Positions 45,604 to 57,249 of a stretch of 64,000 bases of DNA are shown piece by piece. The first letter of the stretch is position 1. Every line of letters begins with the position of its first letter. Both the position numbers and the translations under genes were made by a program. The notes beneath the pieces are model-generated. The model was given only the letters and a program-made list of their open reading frames with translations, searched no databases and had not been told where the DNA came from. Origin of the DNA: Botryotinia globosa (taxonomy: Eukaryota > Ascomycota > Leotiomycetes > Helotiales > Sclerotiniaceae); the NCBI GenBank assembly GCA_014898425.1, contig RCSZ01000002.1, forward strand, positions 2,542,001-2,606,000, in the 5' to 3' direction.

Positions 45604-48600
45604 ATGGCGCCCAAAGGTTCTCGGCGAAAGAGTTTAAGTCTCCTTTCCAGAGCATCATTTTCCAATCTCGCCCACATCAACACCGACATCAACCATGGCA
45701 ACACGAACGACAAGGAACAGAAGGATAAGAAGAAGCTGAGCAAAAGAGGTTCGATCTTTGGCAGTCTGACGCCTTCAATGTACGTCGATACAGAAAATAC
45801 AAGCCATAGTCCTACGAAAGCCGACGCCCACTCTCCCAAGCTGCGACCTCGTACACTGCAAAAAGGCAGACCAACTTCATTATTCGGCTCCTTGGGGAGA
45901 AGGTCCATGACCGATGTGGATGAGGATAAGGAGGTTACCGGCACAACTCCTGAATCTCCTGAAGAGGAGTATCACTATCTTGCCGCGGGGATTCTCAATG
46001 CGAGCAGTGCCGTTTCGATACTGCACCATGGCGAAGTCCAGACGACGACTTCGATGTTTCGAAAGAAAAAGGAATACCTGGTCCTGACGGATACACACTT
46101 GACACGATTCAAGAGCATGGCGCGAGCGATAGAGGCATTCCCAAATATACAACCGGCGCACTTGCGTCAATCTCATCGCCAGTCATCCACTGCATCGATA
46201 GGGTCGCTGCAAGAAGTACAGTCTCAAGCTTCGCATGCATCCACGGAGGGCGAAAATAGAATTCCTCTGGGTCAGGTTGTCACCGTCTACAAGATGGAGG
46301 ATGGGCGGCCATTTTTCACAACCGAGGTCGTGTTTCTAGACGAGGATTACCATGGAGTAGGATCCATTCAGCTCATGTTACATGACCCAAAGGATGCAGA
46401 TCTATGGTCCACTTCAATCAGAGCGGCTGCGCAGAAAGCCAGACTCATGATGCCGGAGCCATACCCCGAACGAGTTGTCCGATACCTGGTGCAGACCCTG
46501 GAGGGCGTTGATGACTACGATTCGAACCATTTTCAGGTATTCAGAGTTGTCAAACGAGCTCCATTGGCAAAGAGCGCGCGCTCCTCATCGGACGATCTTC
46601 AAAAACTTGGATCTTCAGTGTTCTATATGGTTATTGGTATAAATCGATTGCATCTGATACCCCTACCCGATTTTAGCCTGCCTTCCGGGGCCCTTTTTCA
46701 TCCAAAATCAAGTCGAAATTCGTACGGCCTTGTGTCCCTAGTTGCAATGAACGTGCAGTATTCTGATGATCGATTTGAGCTCGCATTCAGGTTAGTTTAG
46801 ATCTCCTCGTGTACTTCATGTTCGCCTTCTTGTGCAGTGTTCGTCGCGTGGTGTAGGAAATCCATGTGTGACACTTGACGGTTGCGAGTGCCATTGTCTG
46901 TCCAAGCATGGCAATTGCAGCCCCTTGTGTCTGGGATTGTTTCTATGTTCGCTTTGTGCTTTCATAAGAATCAGGTCTAAACGCCTACATGTATCTAGAT
47001 AGCCCTCATATCCAGTGATCGTATAACTTGGCATTAATTGCAAATGCAGAGATAGAGACTAATTCAAACGTAGAACACCACTTCAACAAGCCAAGATGCT
47101 CGAGTTGGCAGCTTCAGCCACACACGATATTGCGGTGGTCATCTTTCAAGCCATACAGTATCTCAAACCAGCATGGCTGGACTATAACTTCACGTTCAAC
47201 GGGCCCATGCGTCTATTGGACTCTGGCGATATCCCTCTGGTTCACGAAGAAGAGGAGTATGGGTGTTTTGATAGAACCTTGGTTGCTTATTGCATGGCCT
47301 ATAACGTAAGATACGGCGTGTTGGCTTGCGAAATTTATCTGGCTGACATAACTAGTGCAACCCCGTGAATATAAAATATGCAGTTGATTGGAACGTTGAG
47401 GATGCTCCAGAATTTCGTCTCTACCCTCCTTCCATGACGGCCAAGTATACGATTTACGAACTGCTTGCTATTTTGAGGTCTTTACGATATAACGAATCTT
47501 TTCGCTCAATTTCGTTTGCAGATATCGATCTTCATTGTATGCATGGGATTGTGGATTCCTACGGCATAGATCACGTAGCTTGGACTACTCGAGTAGGGAT
47601 CGCGATAGATACCTACTTCACCATGAAGCCACAGGATGGATCACTATTATATCAAGAAGTCCAAGCACTTGCTCTCAAGTCACTACAGCTTCGAAAGGTA
47701 GATTTCAGCAATGCTCTTCCCAGAAGAAGACCGCGAGACACTTTTGATGATGAAGGGGGTGTTCTACAGAAAGATCCGGGTTGTGAAATTACTGCAGCAT
47801 TGATGCCATTGTGCCGCGCACAATTGACCCATGTCAATTGGATTGTTCTGAACGGAATTGAGTTGGGAGAGACAGATCTTGATGCGATGATTCCTGCGCT
47901 GAACAATCCAAAAGCTGAGATTAGAGCGATCGAGTGCTCGCGCTGTGGACTTAGTGATCGAGGGATAATGCAACTCTTGACTCATTTGGAGCGACAAAAC
48001 CAAACACTAGAGTGCATCAACATATCTAACAACCCCGGGAGGATTCTTCTCGAAAGATTCCAAGTATCCATGAGTCGTTTCTCGCACGTTCGCAAGCTCG
48101 ACCTTTCCATGATCACTCGTACATCTGGTGATCAACCACTTTTTGTCCCTGAAGTTATGCTCTCTTGGAGATTGGAGGAGCTGATTTTGAATGGCATTCC
48201 TGTAAGTGTGCTACTACTCTTGTTTTGAAACTTTTGGCTGACTCGACAGGTAAACGATCAAACTTTGGACACCATTTCTGCCTATCTCACAAGTGATATG
48301 TCAGATCAACTTCGCACCTTACAGATGGACCAGTGCAATTTGAGTGGATCGCATGTTGCTCTTCTCATGAGAGCTATGACTCGAGTCGCTGGCCAACCTC
48401 GTGATTTGGAGCTTCACGTAAGTGCCAACCGACTTGAGAAGGGGATAAGTGATTTTGTGAAAGCTATTCAAGAAAATTACACGCCCACCAAACTCGTGGT
48501 TCGGATGATTGAATTTACCAAAGAGGACTACTTCAAGCGATTACTGGAAGCCCTGCGCACCAATACTACGATTCAGGTCCTGGATATTTCGAAAGCGTCC

Positions 48601-49701
48601 CTTCCATATGATGCAAGTCCGGAGACATGTGAAACCATGCAGAGAGTTTTCGCTGAGAACACCACACTTGAGGACTTGGATATTTCTGGAGAACAGGCAC
48701 ATCTGGAGGTCACTCGATTCGGAATAGGCTTGAATCAGGCACTGACCGGTCTCAAAAAGAACAATACTTTGAAATCTCTTCGTATAGAGTACCAAAACTT
48801 AGGTCTGGAAGGAGCGAACACCCTCTCCTCTGTTTTGGAAGAGAATAGGGGCTTGACTCATATCTTCTGTGAACACAACGATATCAATCTTCAAGGATTC
48901 ACCATACTCGTCAATGCTATTGCAAACAACCACACTGTTCTTGAAGTTCCCTATATGCGAGACGATCAAGATATCGCTATGAAACGAATGAGTGCCAGTA
49001 TGAGGGATACACGCCGTGCCACGAGCTCTTCGGGCCGCGAAAACCACCACGTAAAAAGTTCAGTGAAGCGAACGTTGAAAACCTTTGGGGTCGGGGTTGA
49101 GAAGCCTATAAAACTAGAATTGACACCACAAGATGTTGATCAAGTGGTAAAGGTCTTGGCTGAGAAGTGGAATACGGAGATTGGGAGATTGTCTATGTTC
49201 TTGGAAAGAAACAGAAACATAGCTATGGGCGTGGAGGGATACGATCCTGTTGAAATCATAGGCGAACATGCCATGCGTCCTACCACAGCCATGAGTGACC
49301 GAGGAATTTTAGAACAGGTTTTAAGCAACACGACGCCTAGGATTGAACTGGGAAATCCAGTCGAAATCACAAATGATCGATTTTCTGGCATGACGCCTTT
49401 AGCAGAGGTACTCAATCCTATGGAAATGGAAAACGAGAGGCCCGTGGATGAAATGGAGAATATTCAATTCAAACGTATACATTACAAACGCAGTAAGGAT
49501 GGAGGTCTACTGCCTGATTTGCCTTCTTTGGGCAGTGAAAGTATGTTTGGATTGGAGGAAAGAGAAGATACTACTCAACTTAAACCCAAACGCATATCTT
49601 ACAAACGCAGTAAGGATGGGGGCTTACTACCTGATTTGGGTCCGTTGGGTAATGAGAAGATGTTTGAGTTGGACAATGGGTTGTTTGAAATGGAATCTTG
49701 A
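45604..49701 (+). CDS. Large leucine-rich-repeat protein with N-terminal PH-like region
   Basis: Exons 45604-46790, 47074-47305, 47356-48201 and 48250-49701; 1238 residues. The basic, Ser-rich N terminus is followed by a PH-like segment (~120-270; ILNASSAVSILHHGEV, REYLVLTD-like KKKEYLVLTDTHLTRF). The second half carries degenerate leucine-rich repeats (for example LDISKASLPYDASPETCETM, LEDLDISGEQAHLE, LKSLRIEYQNLGLEGANTL). PH plus LRR recalls CARMIL-type actin regulators, but I do not recognise the gene, so function is unassigned. The C terminus holds two copies of a KRI.YKRSKDGGLLPDL motif, 39 codons apart. Exon 1 to 2 uses a longer intron (283 nt); a microexon inside it cannot be excluded. 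The exon 3 start (TAG acceptor at 47355) is chosen by phase and is less certain. Confidence 0.88.
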
Positions 49702-50428
49702 TTCTTGGAATTCAGATTTAGTACTTTGCACATGGTTTATTTGTGCGACCATTGCTTGTTTTGAGTCGCGTTGCATTGGGATGGAGTTACGGAATTGGTT
49801 TACTACTTTACTCGCTCTAAAAGCAAAAAAGTGAATGCATACTTGCAAGCGCGCGTGGCATAGAATACAGCTCTACGGCTAGTAACAGGGATAGGGAATA
49901 CTTCTTACTTTTGTCTCATGGTTGGATTAATGGAAGGGCAGTCGGGAAGTGCAGTCGCATGCATATCTGTATATTGAGGGATGGGCGGATTGGGATGGTT
50001 GGCGAGGGATACAATCACTGAATTGGGTGAACTTGACTATATTAAAGATACAGGTACATGGAGGGGGGAATGGTGTTCTTGGGAGTATTTATGCTTGCAT
50101 TGTTCATTGATAGGCGTTGGAAGATTTGGGGGATTTTGATAGGGCGTTAGGAAACGAGATTTTGAGATGTTGAATAGAGTGCACTTTGTTGCACACATAG
50201 CTTGAGCGATTGGTGAGGAATCTTTGTGTTCTGGAAGTTTGTTGAATATATTATGAAGGGGGGATGCATGGTTAGTTGGTTGGATGGATGCGTGATGGAT
50301 GGATATACCAAATGAGCAAGCATTTCGTACAGTCATGAATTGAAAATACCTAGGTAGATTGAAATCAATTTATTTTACATACATTACATGTATATTTTTA
50401 CTTTTTTGTCTTGCTTCACTACCTATTC

Positions 50429-50432
<4 letters not shown>

Positions 50433-50472
<40 letters not shown>
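50433..50472. repeat. CT dinucleotide microsatellite
   Basis: Uninterrupted run of about 20 CT units, followed by a short interrupted extension. Confidence 0.95.
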
Positions 50473-50474
<2 letters not shown>

Positions 50475-51058
50475 ATCTCTCTCTGGTATTTTCATGGTAA
50501 AGGTTGATTTATTCACACCCTGTGTTTATTATTAGGTATCTAGGTATCTATCTGAGGTAGGTAGGTAAATAGGAATGTGGTTTCAGTTTTGAAATTCCGA
50601 AGTTCTGAAGTTGGAGTATTTTGAATGGGTCGAAGAATTGGTGCATTGGAGAATTATTAGAGGGGATTGATTCTATCGAGTTTCTTGGTTGAGGGTTTCT
50701 TGGTTGAGGGCTTGTAGATATGGATTGGATTGGTTTGGTTTGGATATCTAGGTAGCTGGATGTTGAAATTTTGAGATACTGGATAGGGAGGTAGGGAGGT
50801 AGGGAGGTACGTATTTGTTGTTTTGTTTTGTCTTGAGAGTTGGGATGGGATTGGGAAGGGGGTTAGAGGGAAGGGGGCACGTGGGGGGTTTCTTCGTCTC
50901 TTTGTCTTTTGGTTTTATTAGTGTTTTTATTGTCTTTTTAAGAAATGCGATGTGATGTGATGGATGGATGGGATGAGATGGGATGGGATGGAATAAATGG
51001 GTTGATAGTGAAAGTTGAAGGGAAAGAGAAAGAGAAAGGAGTGAATTTTCTATGCTTT

Positions 51059-51123
51059 TTTCTTTCTTTTCTTTTCTTTTCTTTTCTTTCTTCTTCTTCT
51101 TCTTCTTCTTCTTCTTCTTTCTT
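51059..51123. repeat. CTTTT / CTT pyrimidine tract
   Basis: Pyrimidine-only tract changing from TTTTC pentamers to TTC triplets. Confidence 0.9.
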
Positions 51124-51677
51124 CTACTTTTAATTCATAAGATTAATTAATAAATAAATAAAACAATGAATTAACTAACTTAACATATTTAATATCCTAC
51201 TAAAAATTATTTCACAAGATGATTTATTATTATATTTATATATAATTATATAATCGAGATTAATATCGATATTAATAGAATGAATATATTTAGAATCAGA
51301 ATTGAATAGGAAGAATAGATTTAAAATTGAAATAGAATAAATTAAATAAATCAGATACTTAAATTATAAGTACAAATACTAGTACGAGAGATTTAATGAA
51401 ATGTTATACTATCTGTTTATATATTCTTTAATTGGGGATATATAAATCGGTTTATATTTATATGTGTTTTCTTATTCCAGGTTGAGGGGATTTTTTACCT
51501 CAGTTTTGGGCGTGAGGTGAAGTAGATAGAAGGTGAATGTACGGTTTTGGTTTTGGTTTTGATTTTGGTCTTCTTCTTCTTCTTCTTCTTCTCCTTCTCC
51601 TTCTCTTCGATATCGTCACCATCATCATCATCACCATCAACACACAAACAAAAGCAAAAGCAAAAGCAAAATAAAAA

Positions 51678-52565
51678 ATGCCCCCCCCCTCTCCCTCCCC
51701 CAAGCCACAAACCCTCTACTTCGCCTACGGATCCAACCTCTCACACACACAGATGAAAACCCGATGTCCAGACTCGACATATGTAGGCATGGGGGTATTG
51801 CAAAACCATTGCTGGATTGTGAACCAGAGGGGCTACGCAAATATTGTATTCTGTGGGGATTCCGGGGTTTTGTTTCAGTCTGATTGTGATGCTGGAGAGG
51901 GAGAGGGAGAAGATTCTGGAGATGGGAAGGATGTTAAAAATGGAAATGGAAATGGAAATGGAAAAGCAAACACAAATCCCTCGACTTCTACCCCCCAAGA
52001 ACCCAAAGCAATACATCTCCACGCCACCAAACAAACAGCAGCCAATCTCCTCTCCACCCCCCCTCAAAATCCTCAACCCAACGTCTACGGACTCATCTAC
52101 ACACTCTCCCACCAAGACGAAACGCTCCTCGACAGGAGCGAAGGCGTCCCCTTCGCATACACGAAAATGCATCCTCTGATCACCCTCCTATCCGTTTCGC
52201 CATCACTTGCTGCCCCCACCATTTCATTTCTATTATCTTTGTTACCCGGTTCTGTTTCCGGAATTTCGAGTGCCGGGTTGGCATATCCATCTCTCCTTCC
52301 ATCCGCATCTTTCTCTGCGCGCTCTCCTCCTCCGCTCTCTCCCCCCGCCGCCTCCCAACCATCTCAACCATCTCCATCCCTCCAAATCCGCGCACTAACC
52401 TACATCGATACCCAGCGTATCACCCCCTCGACTCCAAATCCAGAATACATCACGCGCATGAATCGCGGGATTCGGGATGCGATTTCCGAGGGATTTCCTC
52501 CATCATATGTACGGGATGTGATGCGTCTTTACATTCCCGCTCGCGAAGAGGGAGGGGGCTTCTAA
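51678..52565 (+). CDS. Gamma-glutamylcyclotransferase-like protein (GGCT/AIG2 fold) with low-complexity inserts
   Basis: Single-exon gene, 295 residues. The substrate-binding loop YFAYGSNLS (residues 14-22) and the likely catalytic Glu (E155 in LDRSEGVPFAY) identify the GGCT fold. Members convert gamma-glutamyl amines or peptides to 5-oxoproline in glutathione metabolism. Two low-complexity insertions interrupt the fold: residues ~71-134 (Gly/Asn/Asp, then Pro/Thr) and a Ser/Pro-rich stretch at ~175-235. The C terminus (TYIDTQRITPSTPNPEYITR...PPSYV) is conserved in fungal members. The exact substrate is unknown. Pro/Ser repeats follow the ATG directly, and no upstream ATG is in frame. Confidence 0.87.
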   Translation: MPPPSPSPKPQTLYFAYGSNLSHTQMKTRCPDSTYVGMGVLQNHCWIVNQRGYANIVFCGDSGVLFQSDCDAGEGEGEDSGDGKDVKNGNGNGNGKANTNPSTSTPQEPKAIHLHATKQTAANLLSTPPQNPQPNVYGLIYTLSHQDETLLDRSEGVPFAYTKMHPLITLLSVSPSLAAPTISFLLSLLPGSVSGISSAGLAYPSLLPSASFSARSPPPLSPPAASQPSQPSPSLQIRALTYIDTQRITPSTPNPEYITRMNRGIRDAISEGFPPSYVRDVMRLYIPAREEGGGF

Positions 52566-53209
52566 TGGTGGTGACGATGATGATGTGCTGGATGATTTGA
52601 AGAGTTCAAATAGAGAGACGAGACAGGATGATGGCTTACATAGATGTGTTCTAAAAGTTAAGAAGAGATAACCCATATTTTCACAGCTATCAAAACTGAA
52701 AATCACATTGAAACAATAGATCAAGTACATTTTGAACGTGTGTTTCGGTGTAATTTTGAATCATGATGATCATATCGGTTACTACCCTATATTTGTACAC
52801 TTTGAAATCCCGCGACTTTTTCATACGTATCTTCCATCTTTCCATTTCACCCCCTTTGGATACATTGTTTCATAATGTCCGCCTTCATTTTTCATACCCT
52901 CCTAAAATGTACCTGCTTGCCACCAAAAGAGGAGATCAACCAGTGATGTCACAGTTCACCCCTCCCGTCATCCATGCGTCTATGTTATGTACCCTTATTA
53001 TGCCTAAATCCATAGGAAGCGTTGGGTATCGTGTTTCGTTACGACATCAAAAAAAAAAGAGGAAAAAGAAAAAAGAGAAAAAAGTGTACAAGAAAATGAA
53101 TATGCTGAAAGTAGAAACTCCAATACGATGCAATTCCCAGCGCTTGCAATGCATTTGAAGCATATACTAACTTAATACAGGTGCTGCAAAAGATTCATCA
53201 ATAACTTAA
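52566..53209. other. Convergent 3' flank between the GGCT-like gene and STE11
   Basis: About 640 bp with no supported gene. The frame at 52763-53158 crosses an A-rich run and has no family resemblance. Confidence 0.55.
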
Positions 53210-56139
53210 TCAAGTGATTGAGTTCAAAAATGGACTGAGTAACAGCTCGTCAGCACTTGGTCGTTTAGTATGTTCAACTTCAAAAGTTGAAGCCAAAAAG
53301 ATCTTTGCATCGGAGCTAGCCTCATCTGGTACTGTAGGACTGATTCTTGCACCACCAATCTTGAAAATGGCCTGCAGTTGAGAGCAATCAGGGAATGGGT
53401 GAGTACCTGTCATCATTTCAATGACAAGGCAGCCGAGTGACCAAATATCGGCTTTGCGTGTATAGGCGGTTTGTTTGACGACCTCAGGTGCCATCCAAAA
53501 GACAGAACCTTGTAGAGAAGGTCGGTTCTTGTTGTTGCCAGGTCCATTGAGAAGATTTGATGCCTCAATCTTCTTCGAAATTCCAAAATCAGAGATTTTG
53601 ATACCACCCTTGTTGTCAACAAGGATGTTTGCCCCTTTAATATCTCTGTGGATAATATCTTTACCATGGAGATAAGCCAAGCCAGTAACGATTTGTCGCA
53701 CAAAACTTCGAATTAAAGGCTCTCCCAATGCTCCATAGGAATTAAGCATGGTCTGGACAGAACCACCAGGGACATATTCGAGGAAAATATTGAGATGTTT
53801 ATCAGATGAGCTTGCTCCAAGGTACTGGACGATGTTGGGATGCTGGAGATCACGAAGGAAACTGATCTCGCGCTTCAAAGCGTCAATCATACTCTTTTTG
53901 CGAGCATCATTTTTGCTGTCTGTACTTGGCGAAGGTGTCTCGACTTGCTTAACCGCAAGAAGTTCACCAGTGACAGCGTGCAAAGCCAAGAAAACACTAC
54001 CAAAGGAACCTTGTCCAATGAGTGCACCCTTCATCCATTTACTGTCATCCCAAGAATCACCCTGCAGGAAACTCTCTAGTTCCTCATCTAATTCCTCTCC
54101 ATCATTATTTAGAGCTTGGGTAATCTCTTTCAGAGAATCTCCAGCTTCTGTACTGCCGTCTTCAAAGTAGCTATCTCTCACGCTACTTGAATCGTCAGTA
54201 GTCACATTAACATTGGTAGTGTCAGATCCGCTGTCAGTCGCAAATGAGACATAAGATTTGCGGTTTGGCTCGGTTGGTGATTCTTCTTGAACGATGTCAA
54301 GCAATGAGGAAGCCACCGAATCTCTAAATCGACTACTAGTTGCCCTCGCAAGGTCCAATGGCCTTATTTTTGCCAACTGGCTATTGCCCATGAGCCAAGT
54401 ATCGGCAATCGTTGGCATTGGAGGCGCATCAGCTACGCTCGAAGCAAAGCTCAAATTACTGGCAACGCTCAATCGACTGTTGACCTTACTAAGGCGAGTG
54501 GATCTCCGCAGTGAAAGCCTGGCAGTACGATCAATCTCTTCACGAGGATGGTCAGGGAAGTATGTCGTCAGATCCGATGTGATCAATTCACTTGGAGGCC
54601 TTTGTCCAAAGAAGTGGCGTAGACCACCACCTTTCTTGCTCGCCTTTTGTCTTGAGCTCTCCCTCATGTCGGCTGGCAATGGCCTTTCAAGATCCTTCGC
54701 CGCATTATATACGTTACGTTCTCGCTCGGTAATGGACAAGTTGGATCCAGTGGATTGAAATGAGGCAGGGGATAGTGGATGCTGAAGATTGTCATTCCAG
54801 GTTTCTCCGAGCATTTTCTGAACTTTGAGTTGACTTCGTTTGTTATCGGATGTTTCAATGGCGCGGTTATGAGTTGTTGTAGCCTCCTCCAACGCGATGC
54901 TAGCGGCTCGCTGTAGCTCGTCGTCGCCAGGCTCACCTGCGTGTATCTTTCGCAGGATGAGTCGGTTTCTTTCTGCCCTCTTTTGATCTTTGATGATACG
55001 CCAAAGTTCAGCTTCTGGCAATCGGCGACATTGGCTAGGATCCGGATCAACACCAGCAAGAACCCAGAAACAATAGTTCCGATCATGATCCTCACGGTAG
55101 CCGAATTTTCTCAGAGTCAATCGCATCACCTCGTCACAAGAGCTACAATCTGCAACCTTGACCACCTTTGTGACACCCTTGGAAGATATCACCCTGATGA
55201 CATCTTGGTTTGTTGGCAATGAAGCCATGAGTGAGCCGTCAATGCTGGGATTGGCTCGAGTATGGCCAGTAGCTAGCCGAGCTATCTGTGGTTGTGTGGG
55301 ATCAGACGGAGTGGTGGGACGTCTTCCGGAAATAGTTGCAGCGCTGCCTGGTATGCTAATGTTACTTGAACCATTGAAGTATCCTTGATTTTGGTCTCGC
55401 TTCATTTGTTCTGCGGGGCTCATAACGCCATATCTTTGTTGTTGTCGTACGGGCCGAACTTCAGAGTTTGTTAATGGTGAGACAGGTCGCGAAACTGCTT
55501 TGCTAACGTTCTCGGGAATCGCTGTAGCGGTATTGAATGTATCAAACTGCCTTGAGAATCTCTTATTGGCAGACGTAGACATGTTTCGACTTCCAGAGTT
55601 TGTGGGGCGAGGTGAACCAGAGGAAGATGGAGTGTGTGCAAAAGTATCCAAGGTCGCGAAAGAATCCTGTGATTGAATGGTCAATATCGATCCGCTGCAA
55701 TGAGAAGCAAACAAATACTTACCCTGTTTCTTTTCTTCTGGTTGGCATACGCCTTCGTCCTGAGCTTCTTGATGCCCAAGAATAAACGAACGCGATCTCC
55801 TATCTTTTCAATACCCATTTCCTGAAGTACTGCTTTGTCCATCTCCAAAAGATTCTCGCCATTTATGTTATTTTTCTTGAATAACTTCTCATAGTCGCCA
55901 CAGTTGATGCTCCTTAGCCAGTCGCCAACTTGATCCTCGTCCCATCTTTTCGCAGACTCTGGGCCATCAACATCTGAAAACTCCGATTCTGTCGGGCTCG
56001 CGAATGTTTGATTCGTGGCCAACATGGCGGGCGCTCTTCTACTCGATTGAGCAGTGGCTGTTTGTGAATTAGAAGGAAAGGAAGATGAGGACGGGCCCAG
56101 CGATGCGGGAAAGGGGTTCTTTGAAGCTAGCATTGCCAT
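53210..56139 (-). CDS. STE11: MAP kinase kinase kinase of the STE11 family
   Basis: Top kinase of the Ste11-Ste7-Fus3/Kss1-type cascade. In filamentous fungi this controls mating, hyphal fusion and, in plant pathogens, infection structures. Exons 56139-55723 and 55666-53210; 957 residues. Order: Ser-rich N terminus, SAM domain (~66-128, VGDWLRSINCGDYEKLF; binds the Ste50 adaptor), Ras-binding-like domain (~294-375, VISSKGVTKVVKVADC...LTLRKFGY), Ser/Thr-rich linker, C-terminal kinase (~684-950). Kinase landmarks are IGQGSFGSVFLA, AVKQ, HRDIKGANIL, DFG in ISDFGIS, and SVFWMAPEVV. The 56-nt intron uses GTAAGT and the second CAG. The nearer CAG would leave a 28-nt intron and break phase. Confidence 0.96.
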
Positions 56140-56903
56140 TGCGTGGATGTCATTAAATAAGCATGAAGGTGATTGATTAAATATGCGAAATCGGGTTGGA
56201 AAAGCAGGAGCGAATTGGTAATGAAAGTGAATAAACTTGGCGAGATGATTATTTGCGAAAAGAAGTCAGAAGATCTGAGGGCCGACGAATGAATATAAAG
56301 ATCAGATGGCAGTTGTTTGTTTGAAAGATTGAAGATCAAATGCTTCCAAGGGAGTGTCGATAGGTTGGCGTAAAATGGAAGTAGTTTGGGACGACTTCTG
56401 ATTAGATAGGTAGGTAGGTAGGTAGGTAGGTATTTTGTGTGTGCGAATGAATGCTCAATTGCTCAATGATTGTCTTGCAAGATATGTCGTCCTTCTTGTG
56501 AGGTCGATATAGATCTTCCAGGATCTATTTTAACAAGAGTTTATAGATATAACACCTGGTAGAGATCTATCGAGGATTCGTGGATTGTGGAGTTGGGTGG
56601 GATAGAATTTAAAGAAGAGACACTGAGAGGTAGGAGGTGGAGGCACTGAAGGGTTGAGTGATACAAGTACGTGCGAGCGTGCCCATGTGAGTGGGATTTG
56701 GGATTTGGGATTAGGGATTAGGGATTGGGTCAATCCGAGGTGGATTGGTGTTGTGAATTAAGTTTGGAAGTGGAAGTGGAAGTGGAGAGGAGAGGAGAGG
56801 GAGGAGAGGCTCAGAGGGTTTAGACTCTAGAGGATTATCCAGGGAGCCAGGGAAGGCGTTGAGAGTATACTAGTGACTAAACGAGAAAGAGAAGAAAGAA
56901 ATA

Positions 56904-56939
<36 letters not shown>

Positions 56940-56965
56940 AATAAAGAAAGAAATAAAGAAAGAAA

Positions 56966-57016
<51 letters not shown>

Positions 57017-57197
57017 AGAAAGAAATAAATAAAGAAAGAAATAAAGAAATAAATAAAGAAATAAATAAAGAAATAAATAAAGAAATAATAAAGAAATAAG
57101 AATAATAAATAAAAAATAAAGAAATAAATAAATAAATAAATAAAATAAATAAATAATCAATAAATAATAAATAAATAAATAATAAATAAATAAATAA

Positions 57198-57249
<52 letters not shown>

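Larger units (their letters stand above)
49702..51677. other. Intergenic region with pyrimidine and AT repeats
   Basis: About 2 kb without a supported gene. It contains a CT run (50433-50472), repeated GGTA/GATGGGAT words, a TTTTC/TTC tract (about 51059-51123) and a very AT-rich block (51125-51480). A TTC-rich leader (51570-51604) and AAAGC repeats lie directly before the ATG at 51678. Confidence 0.6.

Noticed and set aside
55682..55714. Upstream extension of the STE11 main frame (MFASHCSGSIL...)
   Set aside because: Lies inside the intron between the SAM exon and the main exon; using the first CAG would leave a 28-nt intron and break the frame.
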